Shown here: positions 31,945 through 39,886 of the stretch, piece by piece | Position numbering within the stretch: the first letter of the stretch is position 1 | How the letters are laid out: every line of letters starts with the position of its first letter | Assembly (NCBI GenBank): GCA_947177035.1 | Contig: CAMWSS010000018.1 | Span: 1 to 46,899 of the forward strand | Length of the DNA: 46,899 nt | Source of the DNA: an uncultured Porphyromonadaceae bacterium | Lineage (GTDB): Bacteria > Bacteroidota > Bacteroidia > Bacteroidales > Muribaculaceae | Reading direction: 5' to 3' | Notes under the pieces: generated by a model | Told to the model about the DNA's origin: nothing | Databases searched by the model: none | What the model saw: the letters and a program-made list of their open reading frames with translations, nothing else | Position numbers and translations under genes: made by a program

Positions 31945-33139
31945 CATGAACTCGCCGGCTCCCGACACTCTGGAGATGCCGGTGGCCGCGGCTACTGCTC
32001 CGCGGCGTCTATCGGCGGGGCTGCCGTGCGGCCTTGCCTCCGGCGAACGCCGGTTTCCGCTGACGCCCGAAGGCGCTGCCATGCTTGTGGAGCGTGGCAT
32101 CGACGTGGTGATGGAGCGTGGCGCAGGCGCGCCGATACATTATTCCGACGAGGCTTATGCGCGGGCCGGGGTCACTCTGGCTTCGCGGGCCGAGACTCTT
32201 CTGTGTGATGCCGTGATATCGCTGGCACCGCTTGCAGCCGCCGAGATTGCGACCATGCGCCGGGGCGCTTTGCTGATGACTCTGGCGCCGCCGGTGATCA
32301 ATGGGCCGGTGCGCTCGGCCAGGGCGCTGCTTGACCGCGGCATTCTGACTCTGGCCATGGAGCGGGTCGAAGACGAAGGCGGCAACCGGCGTGTAGCCGA
32401 TATTCTCCATGAAATCGACGGGTGCGCGTCGCTGGCCATTGCCTCGGCGCTGCTCACCGACCCGGTGCACGGCAAGGGGATTCTGCTTGGCGGAGTCACC
32501 GGCATAGTGCCGTGTGAGGTGACCGTGCTCGGTTCGGGCATGGGGGCCGTTGCCGCGGCTCATTGCGCTCTTGGCATGGGGGCGGTGGTCAGGATGTTTG
32601 ACAACGATCTCTATTCCCTGCGTCAGGCCTGCCGTGTGCTGGACCATAAGGTGATAGCCTCGGCCATGCACCCTCATGTGCTTGAGGGGGCGCTGAAGTC
32701 GGCCGACGTGGTCATTGCCACTCCGATGGCCGACAGCGGTTTTGCCGTCACCTCGGAGCAGGTCGGCATGATGAAAGCGCGTGTGCTTGTGTTTGACCTG
32801 AATCCATGTCCCGGAGCCGTGTTCCCGTCGTTGCCGCTTTGCGATCTTGGCGAGACAACCGAGCGCGAAAAAGCCGCCGGCAACGGGCGTATGTGTTGCA
32901 TCAACGTGGGCTGTCAGGTGCCGCGCACGGCCGCGATGGCTCTCAGCAACGTGTTGTTGCCGCTGACTCAGCGGCTGTTCGGCGCCGTGGCCGGCAATTC
33001 GCCCGAAAACGCGCTGATGCTTCAGCCGGGCATACGATGTGCGGCCATGACGGTGTTCGGCAAGGCGGTTGATCCGACTCTGGCCGGAAGACTCGGAGTC
33101 AGATGCCTCGATCCTAATCTGTTCACTTCGTTAAGCTGA
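31937..33139 (+). CDS. Alanine-dehydrogenase-like protein lacking catalytic residues
   Basis: A 400-residue member of the alanine dehydrogenase / transhydrogenase-alpha superfamily. It keeps the N-terminal Glu-Arg-Arg-Phe-Pro-Leu-Thr-Pro (37-44), the Rossmann motif Leu-Gly-Ser-Gly-Met-Gly-Ala-Val (about 195-202) and Val-Pro-Arg-Thr-Ala-Ala-Met-Ala-Leu-Ser-Asn-Val. By eye alignment with B. subtilis Ald, the substrate Lys75 falls in Ser-Leu-Ala-Pro (95-98). The catalytic His96 falls in Leu-Ala-Pro-Pro (116-119), and Asp270 falls in Asp-Leu-Asn-Pro-Cys-Pro-Gly. All three are replaced, so alanine oxidation is unlikely. A nucleotide-binding or altered-substrate role is possible. It has an extra 25-residue N-terminus. 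Overlaps aroK by 8 bp; rnhA follows after 5 bp. Confidence 0.75.
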   Translation: MTDMNSPAPDTLEMPVAAATAPRRLSAGLPCGLASGERRFPLTPEGAAMLVERGIDVVMERGAGAPIHYSDEAYARAGVTLASRAETLLCDAVISLAPLAAAEIATMRRGALLMTLAPPVINGPVRSARALLDRGILTLAMERVEDEGGNRRVADILHEIDGCASLAIASALLTDPVHGKGILLGGVTGIVPCEVTVLGSGMGAVAAAHCALGMGAVVRMFDNDLYSLRQACRVLDHKVIASAMHPHVLEGALKSADVVIATPMADSGFAVTSEQVGMMKARVLVFDLNPCPGAVFPSLPLCDLGETTEREKAAGNGRMCCINVGCQVPRTAAMALSNVLLPLTQRLFGAVAGNSPENALMLQPGIRCAAMTVFGKAVDPTLAGRLGVRCLDPNLFTSLS

Positions 33140-33144
33140 CGGTT

Positions 33145-33783
33145 ATGGCTCCAAGACGTAAATTTTATGTGGTGTGGCAGGGCTTGTCGCCCGGCATCTA
33201 CGATTCATGGGAAGAAGCCCGTGCGCAGGTCGAAGGCTTTGCCGGCGCGCGCTATAAGTCGTTTCCCGACATCGAGTCGGCCACCGCGGCATTCCGCGGG
33301 TCATATGAAGATCAGGCCACGTTGCTGATCGCCATGGCGCGACGCAGTCCTGCGGCCGCTCCATCCGATCCGCGCATCCGCTCCGAGGCCATCGCGGTCG
33401 ACGGCGCCTGTTCTTCCAATCCCGGACCGATGGAGTATCGCGGCGTGATGGTCGGATCCGGACAGCAGGTGTTTCATGTCGGTCCGCTTGACGGAGGCAC
33501 AAACAATATCGGAGAATATCTGGCGCTGGTCCATGCTCTGGCCCTGTTGGACAAACAGGGTGATCACACCACGCCGATATATTCCGACAGCCGCACCGCT
33601 CTGAGCTGGCTCCGTCGCCGGCATTCAAACACAAAACTCGAGCCGACGGCGCGCAACGCCAAGGTGTTCGAGCTGCTGGAACGTGCCGACCGGTGGGTGG
33701 CCACTCATCAGATCTTGAATCCGGTGCTTAAGTGGGACACCGACTCCTGGGGCGAGATTCCCGCCGACTTCGGACGAAAATAG
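33145..33783 (+). CDS. rnhA: Ribonuclease HI with N-terminal viroplasmin-type domain
   Basis: A 212-residue enzyme that degrades RNA in RNA-DNA hybrids. Residues about 5-50 (Lys-Phe-Tyr-Val-Val-Trp-Gln-Gly-Leu-Ser-Pro-Gly-Ile-Tyr-Asp-Ser-Trp) form the hybrid-binding/viroplasmin domain. The RNase H domain has Asp86 (Val-Asp-Gly-Ala-Cys-Ser), Glu124 (Asn-Asn-Ile-Gly-Glu-Tyr) and Asp148 (Tyr-Ser-Asp-Ser). A final Asp lies in Lys-Trp-Asp-Thr-Asp-Ser-Trp-Gly-Glu (198 or 200). This is the usual Bacteroidetes arrangement. Third gene after aroK, followed by a terminator. Confidence 0.92.
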   Translation: MAPRRKFYVVWQGLSPGIYDSWEEARAQVEGFAGARYKSFPDIESATAAFRGSYEDQATLLIAMARRSPAAAPSDPRIRSEAIAVDGACSSNPGPMEYRGVMVGSGQQVFHVGPLDGGTNNIGEYLALVHALALLDKQGDHTTPIYSDSRTALSWLRRRHSNTKLEPTARNAKVFELLERADRWVATHQILNPVLKWDTDSWGEIPADFGRK

Positions 33784-33798
33784 ACCGGCTTACTGATC

Positions 33799-33824
33799 AA
33801 AACAGGGCTTAGCCTTGTTTTTTA
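33799..33824 (+). terminator. Intrinsic terminator after rnhA
   Basis: AAAACAGGGC (33799-33808), loop TTA, GCCTTGTTTT (33812-33821, one G-U pair), continuing into further T. It lies 15 bp after the rnhA stop and 45 bp before the phosphate transporter gene. Confidence 0.75.
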
Positions 33825-33869
33825 GAGTGTGGATCATGGAATTTCACTTAAACAACAAACCGATATTTG

Positions 33870-36140
33870 ATGGAAACAATCTTTCTTTGCTTAGTGATTT
33901 TTCTCTTCCTGCTTGCGGTGTTCGACCTGTCAGTGGGAGTCAGCAATGACGCTGTCAATTTTCTCAACTCAGCCATAGGCTCTAAGGCGGCGTCGTTCAA
34001 GCGCGTGCTGATCGTCGCCTCGGCCGGAGTGTTTATCGGCGCCGCAATGAGCAACGGCATGATGGACATTGCCCGTCACGGCATTTTCAGGCCGGAGCAT
34101 TTTTCATTTTATGATCTGATATGCATATTCATGGCGGTGATGGTCGCCGACATCATTCTGCTCGATGTGTTCAACTCGCTGGGAATGCCCACGTCGACCA
34201 CGGTGTCGATGGTCTTCGAGCTGCTCGGCGCCACGTTCGTTGTCGCGCTCATAAAAATGGCCGGTGGCGTCGACCTCGGGTTCAACGATCTGCTCAACAC
34301 CGAGAAGGCCCTGTCGGTAATCATCGGAATATTCCTTTCGGTGGCCATCGCCTTCTTTTTCGGAATGATAGTGCAGTTCATTTCGCGCGCCATCTTCTCC
34401 TTCAATTACCGAAGCCGCCTCAAGTGGAAAATCGGTATTTTCGGCGGCATCTGCTCCACTGCGATCGTCTACTTTATACTGATCAAGGGCGCCAAAGATC
34501 TCGCGTTCATGACGCCCGACGTGAAGCAGTGGATAAACCACAACACGGGTGTGGTCATTATCGGCTCGTTAGTGTTCTTTACCGTGCTGATGCAGCTGCT
34601 TCACTTCTGCAAAGTCAATGTGCTTAAGGTAGTGGTGCTGATGGGCACGTTTTCGCTCGCAATGGCGTTTGCCGGCAATGACCTGGTCAACTTTATCGGC
34701 GTCCCGCTCAGCGGACTCGCGTCGTTTCAGGACTATGCGGCCAACGGCAACGGCGACCTGCACGGATTCATGATGGGATCTCTCAACGGACCGGCCGACA
34801 CTCCGGTCTACTTCCTGGTCGGCGCCGGCGCCATCATGGTCGTGGCTCTGGCCACGTCGAAAAAGGCCCGCAACGTTGCCAAGACGGAAATCGGACTCGG
34901 CAGCCAGCAGGGCGGCGACGAGATGTTCGGCTCATCGCGCATTGCCCGCAGACTGGTCAGATGGACCCTGTCGCTGGCGGCTTACGTGCGCGGTGTCATG
35001 CCTGAGCCTATGGTCAGGTGGTTTGACCGTCGGTTCAATACTGACGAAACAATTATGGAGAACGGCGCCGCATTCGACCTCATTCGCGGATCGGTCAATC
35101 TGGTGCTCGCCGGAGCGCTGATCGCTCTGGGCACTTCGCTCAAGCTGCCTCTCTCCACCTCATTCGTCACCTTCATGGTGGCAATGGGCACATCGCTGGC
35201 CGACAGGGCGTGGGGACGCGAAAGCGCCGTGTTCAGGATCACCGGCGTGATCTCGGTGATCGGCGGATGGTTTCTCACTGCCGGCGCCGCGTTCATCGGC
35301 GCGGGAGTGATCGTCGCCGCGATGCACTATGGCGGACACTGGGTCATGTTCTTGCTGGCCGCTCTCACGGTCTTCATCATCATTCGCAGTGAACGCCGTT
35401 TCCGCCAACGCCCCGAAGCCGACAGCGGCGACTCTCTCTTTCAGGAAATCGTCACCTCCAAAGACAAGGCCGCTACATGGCCTCTGCTGATGGAGTATAT
35501 CACCTCGCAGCAGCGCGGATTCATGGCCTATGCCGCCGAAAAGTATGCCGACGTGGCCGCGGCGTTCATCGCGGAAAACGCCGGAGTGCTCCGAAAAGCC
35601 GAATCGAGTCTGGCCAAGCGCAAGGTGATTCTCAAAAACGCGCGCCGCAAGGAAACCCTCTGTCTGCGATATCTCACCCGCGAGACGGCAATCGAGAAAA
35701 GCCCGTGGTTCTATCTCGGCAACAACTGCTGCATGGGCATGCTTTACAATCTGCGACGCATCAGCGAAGTGTGTCGCGAGCACGTTGAAAACAACTTCCG
35801 GCCGCTGCCGCCGCAATATGCCGGGCAATACGACCGGATCGTCGCCGGCGTCGGCGCGCTGTTTGCCGAAACGCTCCGCATCATGCAGGAGGGCGATCTT
35901 CAGGCCGTCTCCGTGTTGCGCCGGCAGTGTGAGGAGATGAAAGACACGATCTCGGCCACCTATCACCGCGCCCATGAGCATCTGCGCGACGGCGACTCCT
36001 CGACAGTGGCCGTGCTCTATGTCTATGTGAACATGCTGCAGGAGACTCAGGAAATGGTGTCGTCCATACGCAAATATCTCCGGGCCTTCGCCAAGCTCCA
36101 CGATTCGGAATTCCGCACCCGCCCGGCCCTCGGCCTCTGA
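33870..36140 (+). CDS. PiT-family inorganic phosphate transporter with PhoU-like tail
   Basis: A 756-residue inner-membrane transporter. The PiT signature occurs twice. It reads Ser-Asn-Asp-Ala-Val-Asn-Phe-Leu-Asn near residue 26, and Ala-Gly-Asn-Asp-Leu-Val-Asn-Phe-Ile-Gly-Val-Pro near 270. Pro-Thr-Ser-Thr-Thr-Val-Ser (about 108-114) and Leu-Pro-Leu-Ser-Thr-Ser (about 426-431) complete the inverted repeat. The membrane part ends near residue 510. The last 240 residues are soluble, helical and charged, with a layout like PhoU domains, probably a cytosolic regulator. An upstream in-frame TTG at 33867 exists, but ATG at 33870 is preferred. A single-gene unit between two terminators. Confidence 0.88.
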   Translation: METIFLCLVIFLFLLAVFDLSVGVSNDAVNFLNSAIGSKAASFKRVLIVASAGVFIGAAMSNGMMDIARHGIFRPEHFSFYDLICIFMAVMVADIILLDVFNSLGMPTSTTVSMVFELLGATFVVALIKMAGGVDLGFNDLLNTEKALSVIIGIFLSVAIAFFFGMIVQFISRAIFSFNYRSRLKWKIGIFGGICSTAIVYFILIKGAKDLAFMTPDVKQWINHNTGVVIIGSLVFFTVLMQLLHFCKVNVLKVVVLMGTFSLAMAFAGNDLVNFIGVPLSGLASFQDYAANGNGDLHGFMMGSLNGPADTPVYFLVGAGAIMVVALATSKKARNVAKTEIGLGSQQGGDEMFGSSRIARRLVRWTLSLAAYVRGVMPEPMVRWFDRRFNTDETIMENGAAFDLIRGSVNLVLAGALIALGTSLKLPLSTSFVTFMVAMGTSLADRAWGRESAVFRITGVISVIGGWFLTAGAAFIGAGVIVAAMHYGGHWVMFLLAALTVFIIIRSERRFRQRPEADSGDSLFQEIVTSKDKAATWPLLMEYITSQQRGFMAYAAEKYADVAAAFIAENAGVLRKAESSLAKRKVILKNARRKETLCLRYLTRETAIEKSPWFYLGNNCCMGMLYNLRRISEVCREHVENNFRPLPPQYAGQYDRIVAGVGALFAETLRIMQEGDLQAVSVLRRQCEEMKDTISATYHRAHEHLRDGDSSTVAVLYVYVNMLQETQEMVSSIRKYLRAFAKLHDSEFRTRPALGL

Positions 36141-36161
36141 TCCTGTCCGTAAACGATATTT

Positions 36162-36208
36162 GACCCGCATTCCCTGTCTGTTTTTCATGGGGCGATGCGG
36201 GTCATTTT
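36162..36208 (+). terminator. Terminator after the phosphate transporter gene
   Basis: GACCCGCAT (36162-36170) pairs with ATGCGGGTC (36195-36203), followed by ATTTTAT. The loop is long, with a few inner CCC/GGG pairs. Confidence 0.65.
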
Positions 36209-36275
36209 ATATTGTTCGGTTAATCGGGTGTTGGCTTTAAGTCTAAGTTGCGGATGGTATGAAATAATAAATAAA

Positions 36276-36307
36276 TTTGTCGTTATGTTAAAAAATAATT
36301 ATCTTTG
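36276..36307 (+). promoter_or_regulatory. Promoter of the 36.3-39.0 kb cassette
   Basis: TTTG (36276-36279), a 20-bp spacer and TATCTTTG (36300-36307) match the Bacteroidetes consensus exactly. The leader to the ATG at 36340 would be about 25 nt. Confidence 0.75.
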
Positions 36308-36339
36308 TAGCGAATTAAAAACGATAAATACGCACATAA

Positions 36340-37326
36340 ATGAAACCGAATCCTGTTATGCTTGCTGCCGCCGTCGTTCTGGCCGTCGGAGCCTGTAGTC
36401 CTGAGTTGCCTAAGTCTGCTGAATTCACAGCAACCCCTGTTCTGGAGGTTGACACCACTGTTATCAACTTTCATGGGCCGAATCCGCCGGCCAATTGGCT
36501 CCTTCTGCTTGAAGATCCAACAGGCTATCAGCGCCAGTATAGCTTCACTACCGACCGCGACGGCAATGGCTTGATCAAGATTCCGGTGGCCGGCACCACT
36601 CCGGTGTGGTTTTATGGCGGCAACTTCGACCTTGGCGCCACTACATGGCTTGCCCCCGGAGAGACTGTCAATGTGAGTATAACGAAGGCCGACGACAATA
36701 CTGCCCGCATTGTCACCGACGGAATGTATTCCGGCACGACCGCCGCAGGGCAGAGCGATGGCTATCTGGCCATATACCAGCTCATCGACAACGATTTGTT
36801 TAATCTGCCGATAGACTGCGACGAAGCTCAATATGCCGACTTCATCGTCAGCAGATATAAGGCTCACGCCGACTCCATTGCGGCCAATGCCTCGTGGAGT
36901 GACGACGCCAAACGCCTTGGGTTGCTCACTCTTCAGAGCAAGACCATGGGCCGTGCGGCAAATCCTGACCGGTGGATAGCCGAGAGCGCCGGAGTACGCA
37001 ATCTGCCCGCGCCTGATGGCTACCCGAAATTCACCGAACTGACCGACAGCAGCCTGCGCCGCATCGGTTCGCTGTTTGACACCGGCAATCCTGAGCTGAT
37101 CATCATGAATGCCGGCAACTATAAAGGCAATCAGGTCAATTGGGCTGACTATGGCGCAACCACCTCGCTGCCTGCCGATTTCGCCCTGCTCAGGAAGATG
37201 GCCGGATGGCAGCAAGACAATCGCCTGACCGACGCCGATGTAGATACGTTGGCTGCATGCACCGGCCAGTCGTTTTTTCCTGCGGCTCTTATGCTGATGA
37301 AACAGGAATCTTCGTATGTTAAATGA
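36340..37326 (+). CDS. Predicted lipoprotein, unknown function
   Basis: A 328-residue predicted lipoprotein with lipobox Ala-Val-Gly-Ala-Cys19. Residues about 35-130 look like the beta-rich N-terminal domain that precedes thioredoxin domains in Bacteroidetes lipoproteins (DUF4369-like). The remainder is helical, with no Cys-x-x-Cys, so a thioredoxin domain is absent. The end (Gln-Glu-Ser-Ser-Tyr-Val-Lys) overlaps the next gene by 11 bp (ATGTTAAATGA region). GC content is normal for the window. It may be a truncated or specialised member of the thioredoxin-lipoprotein group; this is tentative. Confidence 0.65.
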   Translation: MKPNPVMLAAAVVLAVGACSPELPKSAEFTATPVLEVDTTVINFHGPNPPANWLLLLEDPTGYQRQYSFTTDRDGNGLIKIPVAGTTPVWFYGGNFDLGATTWLAPGETVNVSITKADDNTARIVTDGMYSGTTAAGQSDGYLAIYQLIDNDLFNLPIDCDEAQYADFIVSRYKAHADSIAANASWSDDAKRLGLLTLQSKTMGRAANPDRWIAESAGVRNLPAPDGYPKFTELTDSSLRRIGSLFDTGNPELIIMNAGNYKGNQVNWADYGATTSLPADFALLRKMAGWQQDNRLTDADVDTLAACTGQSFFPAALMLMKQESSYVK

Positions 37327-38272
37327 TAAGTTTGATCTAAAAGTCCTATATAAGCATATCGCAGATATTATCGTTAATAACAAAGTGCCGCTCCATTCAA
37401 ATTCTTTTATAGAAGGAGGTCTTGGGGCGGTTCTTATTTTGTGCGGTAATTATCAACTTGAATATGCAGATGCGGTATCGAGAATTGTCACGGAATTATT
37501 TAACTCTAAATCCAATGACAAGTCACACATAGGACATCTGAGGAAAGATATTTGGCTGGCGCTGGTGCTAAGAATTCTGCTTAATAGCGATATAATTGAC
37601 GATTCAGATAATACTTTGCGAGCTTATATCGATGTTTTATTAAAGAAAATCGCTGTTTATTATAGAGATGTTCCCATTCGACTTGAGTATGGCGAATCAA
37701 TATATCCGTGGGGCTTTTTTATGTGGCCTTTTTTGGAGGCTGCGCATGATGATTATGCACACGTTCAATTAACGGAAAAAATAATAATGCAAATAGTTGA
37801 GTGTGAGGCTATACTGACAAAGAGAGTCCGCTATCTCCATGACCCGAAAAATTTGGGCTATGGTATGCTGCATTCGATTTATCAGTTCGCCAGCGATGCC
37901 GAGCGGCAGCGGATCTACACTTTCAAGGCGCACCAGTTGCAGCAAATAATCGAAAAGTGGCCGCATAAAGTGACAGACAAGAGCCTGGCACACAGATATA
38001 TTTTTGAGTATCTGACCGGTAATCCAGTCTGTCGCGATTTCCTATCCGCAAGGCCTGGCAGGCGGGTGGATATGTTGGCCGAAGTGGGATTGTTTGCATT
38101 CATATATCACCGGCCTCAGATGTTTGAAGATCTGTTTGATGCTCTGACTGCCTCCGATGCCATATTTTATTCCCGATTATCTGACACCGTGGCCACCGGA
38201 CACGCCTGCCCCAAAACGCTGATAGGGATTGGGCTGGGCATAACTTCATGCATTGAAAATGAAAAAAGTTGA
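37316..38272 (+). CDS. Unknown helical protein with split base composition
   Basis: A 318-residue protein with no signal peptide. It is almost all alpha-helical, with Gly-Gly-Leu-Gly-Ala-Val-Leu-Ile near residue 34 and Gly-Ile-Gly-Leu-Gly-Ile near the end. These recall the inner helices of LanC-like alpha-toroids, but no LanC zinc motif is visible. I do not recognise the family. DNA from about 37320 to 37830 is only about 35-40% GC. From about 37860 on it returns to about 55%, as in the flanking genes. The gene overlaps its neighbours at both ends (11 and 14 bp), so the cassette is translated as a unit. Transfer or recombination within the gene is likely. Confidence 0.65.
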   Translation: MLNDKFDLKVLYKHIADIIVNNKVPLHSNSFIEGGLGAVLILCGNYQLEYADAVSRIVTELFNSKSNDKSHIGHLRKDIWLALVLRILLNSDIIDDSDNTLRAYIDVLLKKIAVYYRDVPIRLEYGESIYPWGFFMWPFLEAAHDDYAHVQLTEKIIMQIVECEAILTKRVRYLHDPKNLGYGMLHSIYQFASDAERQRIYTFKAHQLQQIIEKWPHKVTDKSLAHRYIFEYLTGNPVCRDFLSARPGRRVDMLAEVGLFAFIYHRPQMFEDLFDALTASDAIFYSRLSDTVATGHACPKTLIGIGLGITSCIENEKS

Positions 38273-39044
38273 CACTTCGGCCATGACCATCTGTTTCCCG
38301 GTCAGAATTGACTCGGACTTCAGGCTGCGCAATCTGGAGGCCGCCTTGCGTTACTACAGCAGGGTGACGACATCGCGGATAATCGTGCTTGAAGCTGACG
38401 ATAGCCCAAAGGCCGACAAGGTGGCCGGAAGATTTACCGCTGTGACTTATCGCTTTGTGGCGGACGGCAAGCCGATCTTTCACCGCACGCATTATATCAA
38501 TGAAATGCTGCGCATGGCCGATACACGACTGGCGGCGGTGGCCGATACGGACATAATAGTGCCGCGGGCGCAGATTCTGGCGGCTTATAATGCCGTATGT
38601 GACTCTGAAACAGAAGTGATGGCCATACCATATGACGGAATAGCATGGAGCATCAATGAGTATTATTCCGATGTGTTTTGCCGGCGTGGCGACATCAGGC
38701 TGTTCACAAAATTCACGGCACCGCGCAACTCTCTGTTCAGTTTCAATTCGGTGGGCGGCTTTTTCGTTGTGGACATTGAACGCTATCGTCGTTGCGGCTG
38801 GGAGAATGAGTATTTTGCAGGCTGGGGGCCGGAAGATGCCGAACGTCATCACCGGCTGACCATACTTGGCTGTGATCCGGTAATCATCCCCGGAGTGATT
38901 TATCATCTGTATCACTCCCGAGGTATAAACAGCGGGTCGGAGGATATGGCGCTGGCGCTCGCCACCAAACGGGAATATTGCAAAGTCTGCGCCATGTGGC
39001 CCGACGAACTGCGTGCCTATATATCCACTTGGCCGTGGATATGA
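38259..39044 (+). CDS. Galactosyltransferase-like glycosyltransferase
   Basis: A 261-residue cytoplasmic GT-A-fold enzyme. The metal-binding Asp-x-Asp is in Val-Ala-Asp-Thr-Asp-Ile-Ile-Val-Pro near residue 94. The acceptor-site motif Phe-Ala-Gly-Trp-Gly-Pro-Glu-Asp-Ala-Glu near 187-196 is that of the Glyco_transf_7C / beta-4-galactosyltransferase C-terminal family. Phe-Asn-Ser-Val-Gly-Gly-Phe-Phe-Val-Val also fits. The frame begins at a TTG (38253), but ATG 38259 is preferred. It overlaps the unknown gene by 14 bp. Donor and acceptor are unknown; modification of a partner protein or of a surface glycan are both open. Confidence 0.82.
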   Translation: MKKVDTSAMTICFPVRIDSDFRLRNLEAALRYYSRVTTSRIIVLEADDSPKADKVAGRFTAVTYRFVADGKPIFHRTHYINEMLRMADTRLAAVADTDIIVPRAQILAAYNAVCDSETEVMAIPYDGIAWSINEYYSDVFCRRGDIRLFTKFTAPRNSLFSFNSVGGFFVVDIERYRRCGWENEYFAGWGPEDAERHHRLTILGCDPVIIPGVIYHLYHSRGINSGSEDMALALATKREYCKVCAMWPDELRAYISTWPWI

Positions 39045-39060
39045 TTCTCAAAATGTAAGC

Positions 39061-39096
39061 AGCCCCGGATGCCTTGGCAAAGGCGTGTCCGGGGCT
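39061..39096. terminator. Bidirectional hairpin between glycosyltransferase and SIMPL genes
   Basis: AGCCCCGGA (39061-39069) pairs with TCCGGGGCT (39088-39096), with GCCTT/AAGGC inside. It lies in the 79-bp convergent gap. The stem is strong but has no T-run. Confidence 0.6.
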
Positions 39097-39123
39097 GAGG
39101 CTTTCGGTTGGCCGTAGGCCGGC

Positions 39124-39810
39124 TTAGTCTTCAAGATAGTATGTGATGCTGGACACCACGCGCACGTTCATCAGGTAGGGGGTGGAATTGTCTACAGATT
39201 CGATCGAGAACTGGCCTTGTGTGGCGGTTTTGATCTTGCCGACTTTCGACTGTGAGTCGCTGGCGAAGCGGTCGGCGGCCTCGCGTGCGTTTTTGGTGGC
39301 TTCGGCTATCATTTCCGGCTTGATGGAGTTGAGGTCGGTGTATTGATAGTTGGTGTAGTTGTTGTTGACGGCCACTCCCTGGCGCAGCAGTTCGGGCATG
39401 CGGTTGAGCAGCTGGCGCACCAGGCGCACCTTGGTGGTGTTGACGGTGACGGTCGACGTGAAGTTGTATTGATAGCGTGCGCGGTCGCCGCCATACACGT
39501 TGCCTTCAGCGTTGTAGACGCTCGGCGGGTTCACGAAGATTTCGGTTGAGTCGATGCCGTTTTTGGTCAGGAAGTCGGTGATTATGCGGTTGTTGGTTTG
39601 CAGTTTGGCATAGAGCGCCTGAAGGTCGTTGCCGGCAATGTCGTAGCTCATGGGCCATGACACGAGGTTTGCCTCGACCTGACGTTCGGCCAGGCCGCGG
39701 ACTGTGACGGTGCGGTCGCGGAATGCGAAATTGTCGATGCCGGCCTTGATCGAGAGGCCGAGAATCACTACTGAAATGGCGAGCAGCAGCGCGGAAACAT
39801 AGTTTTTCAT
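39124..39810 (-). CDS. SIMPL-domain (DUF541) exported protein
   Basis: A 228-residue protein with an N-terminal membrane anchor or signal (about 5-25). The SIMPL/DUF541 domain begins Thr-Val-Thr-Val-Arg-Gly-Leu-Ala-Glu-Arg-Gln-Val-Glu-Ala-Asn. This family is found in many bacterial envelopes; members form oligomeric rings, and the function is unsettled. I chose the ATG at 39810 because longer frames start in non-conserved sequence. It lies 76 bp after thiH on the same strand and may be read through from it, as no separate promoter is evident. Confidence 0.82.
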   Translation of the reverse strand: MKNYVSALLLAISVVILGLSIKAGIDNFAFRDRTVTVRGLAERQVEANLVSWPMSYDIAGNDLQALYAKLQTNNRIITDFLTKNGIDSTEIFVNPPSVYNAEGNVYGGDRARYQYNFTSTVTVNTTKVRLVRQLLNRMPELLRQGVAVNNNYTNYQYTDLNSIKPEMIAEATKNAREAADRFASDSQSKVGKIKTATQGQFSIESVDNSTPYLMNVRVVSSITYYLED

Positions 39811-39886
39811 TTCATTCAGGAATAGAGAATAATTGGATATGTTGTTTATATTGTCGGAGATTGAACGTGTGGAGGCTGGCAGCGGT

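Noticed and set aside
35160-36188. 342-codon frame antisense to the phosphate transporter tail
   Set aside because: Same cause; the plus-strand protein continues as one sensible helical domain across the region.
36195-36398. 67-codon frame that could encode a Cys-rich precursor peptide for the cassette
   Set aside because: It starts upstream of the promoter at 36276-36307 and runs into the lipoprotein gene in another frame, so it would not be made from the cassette transcript.
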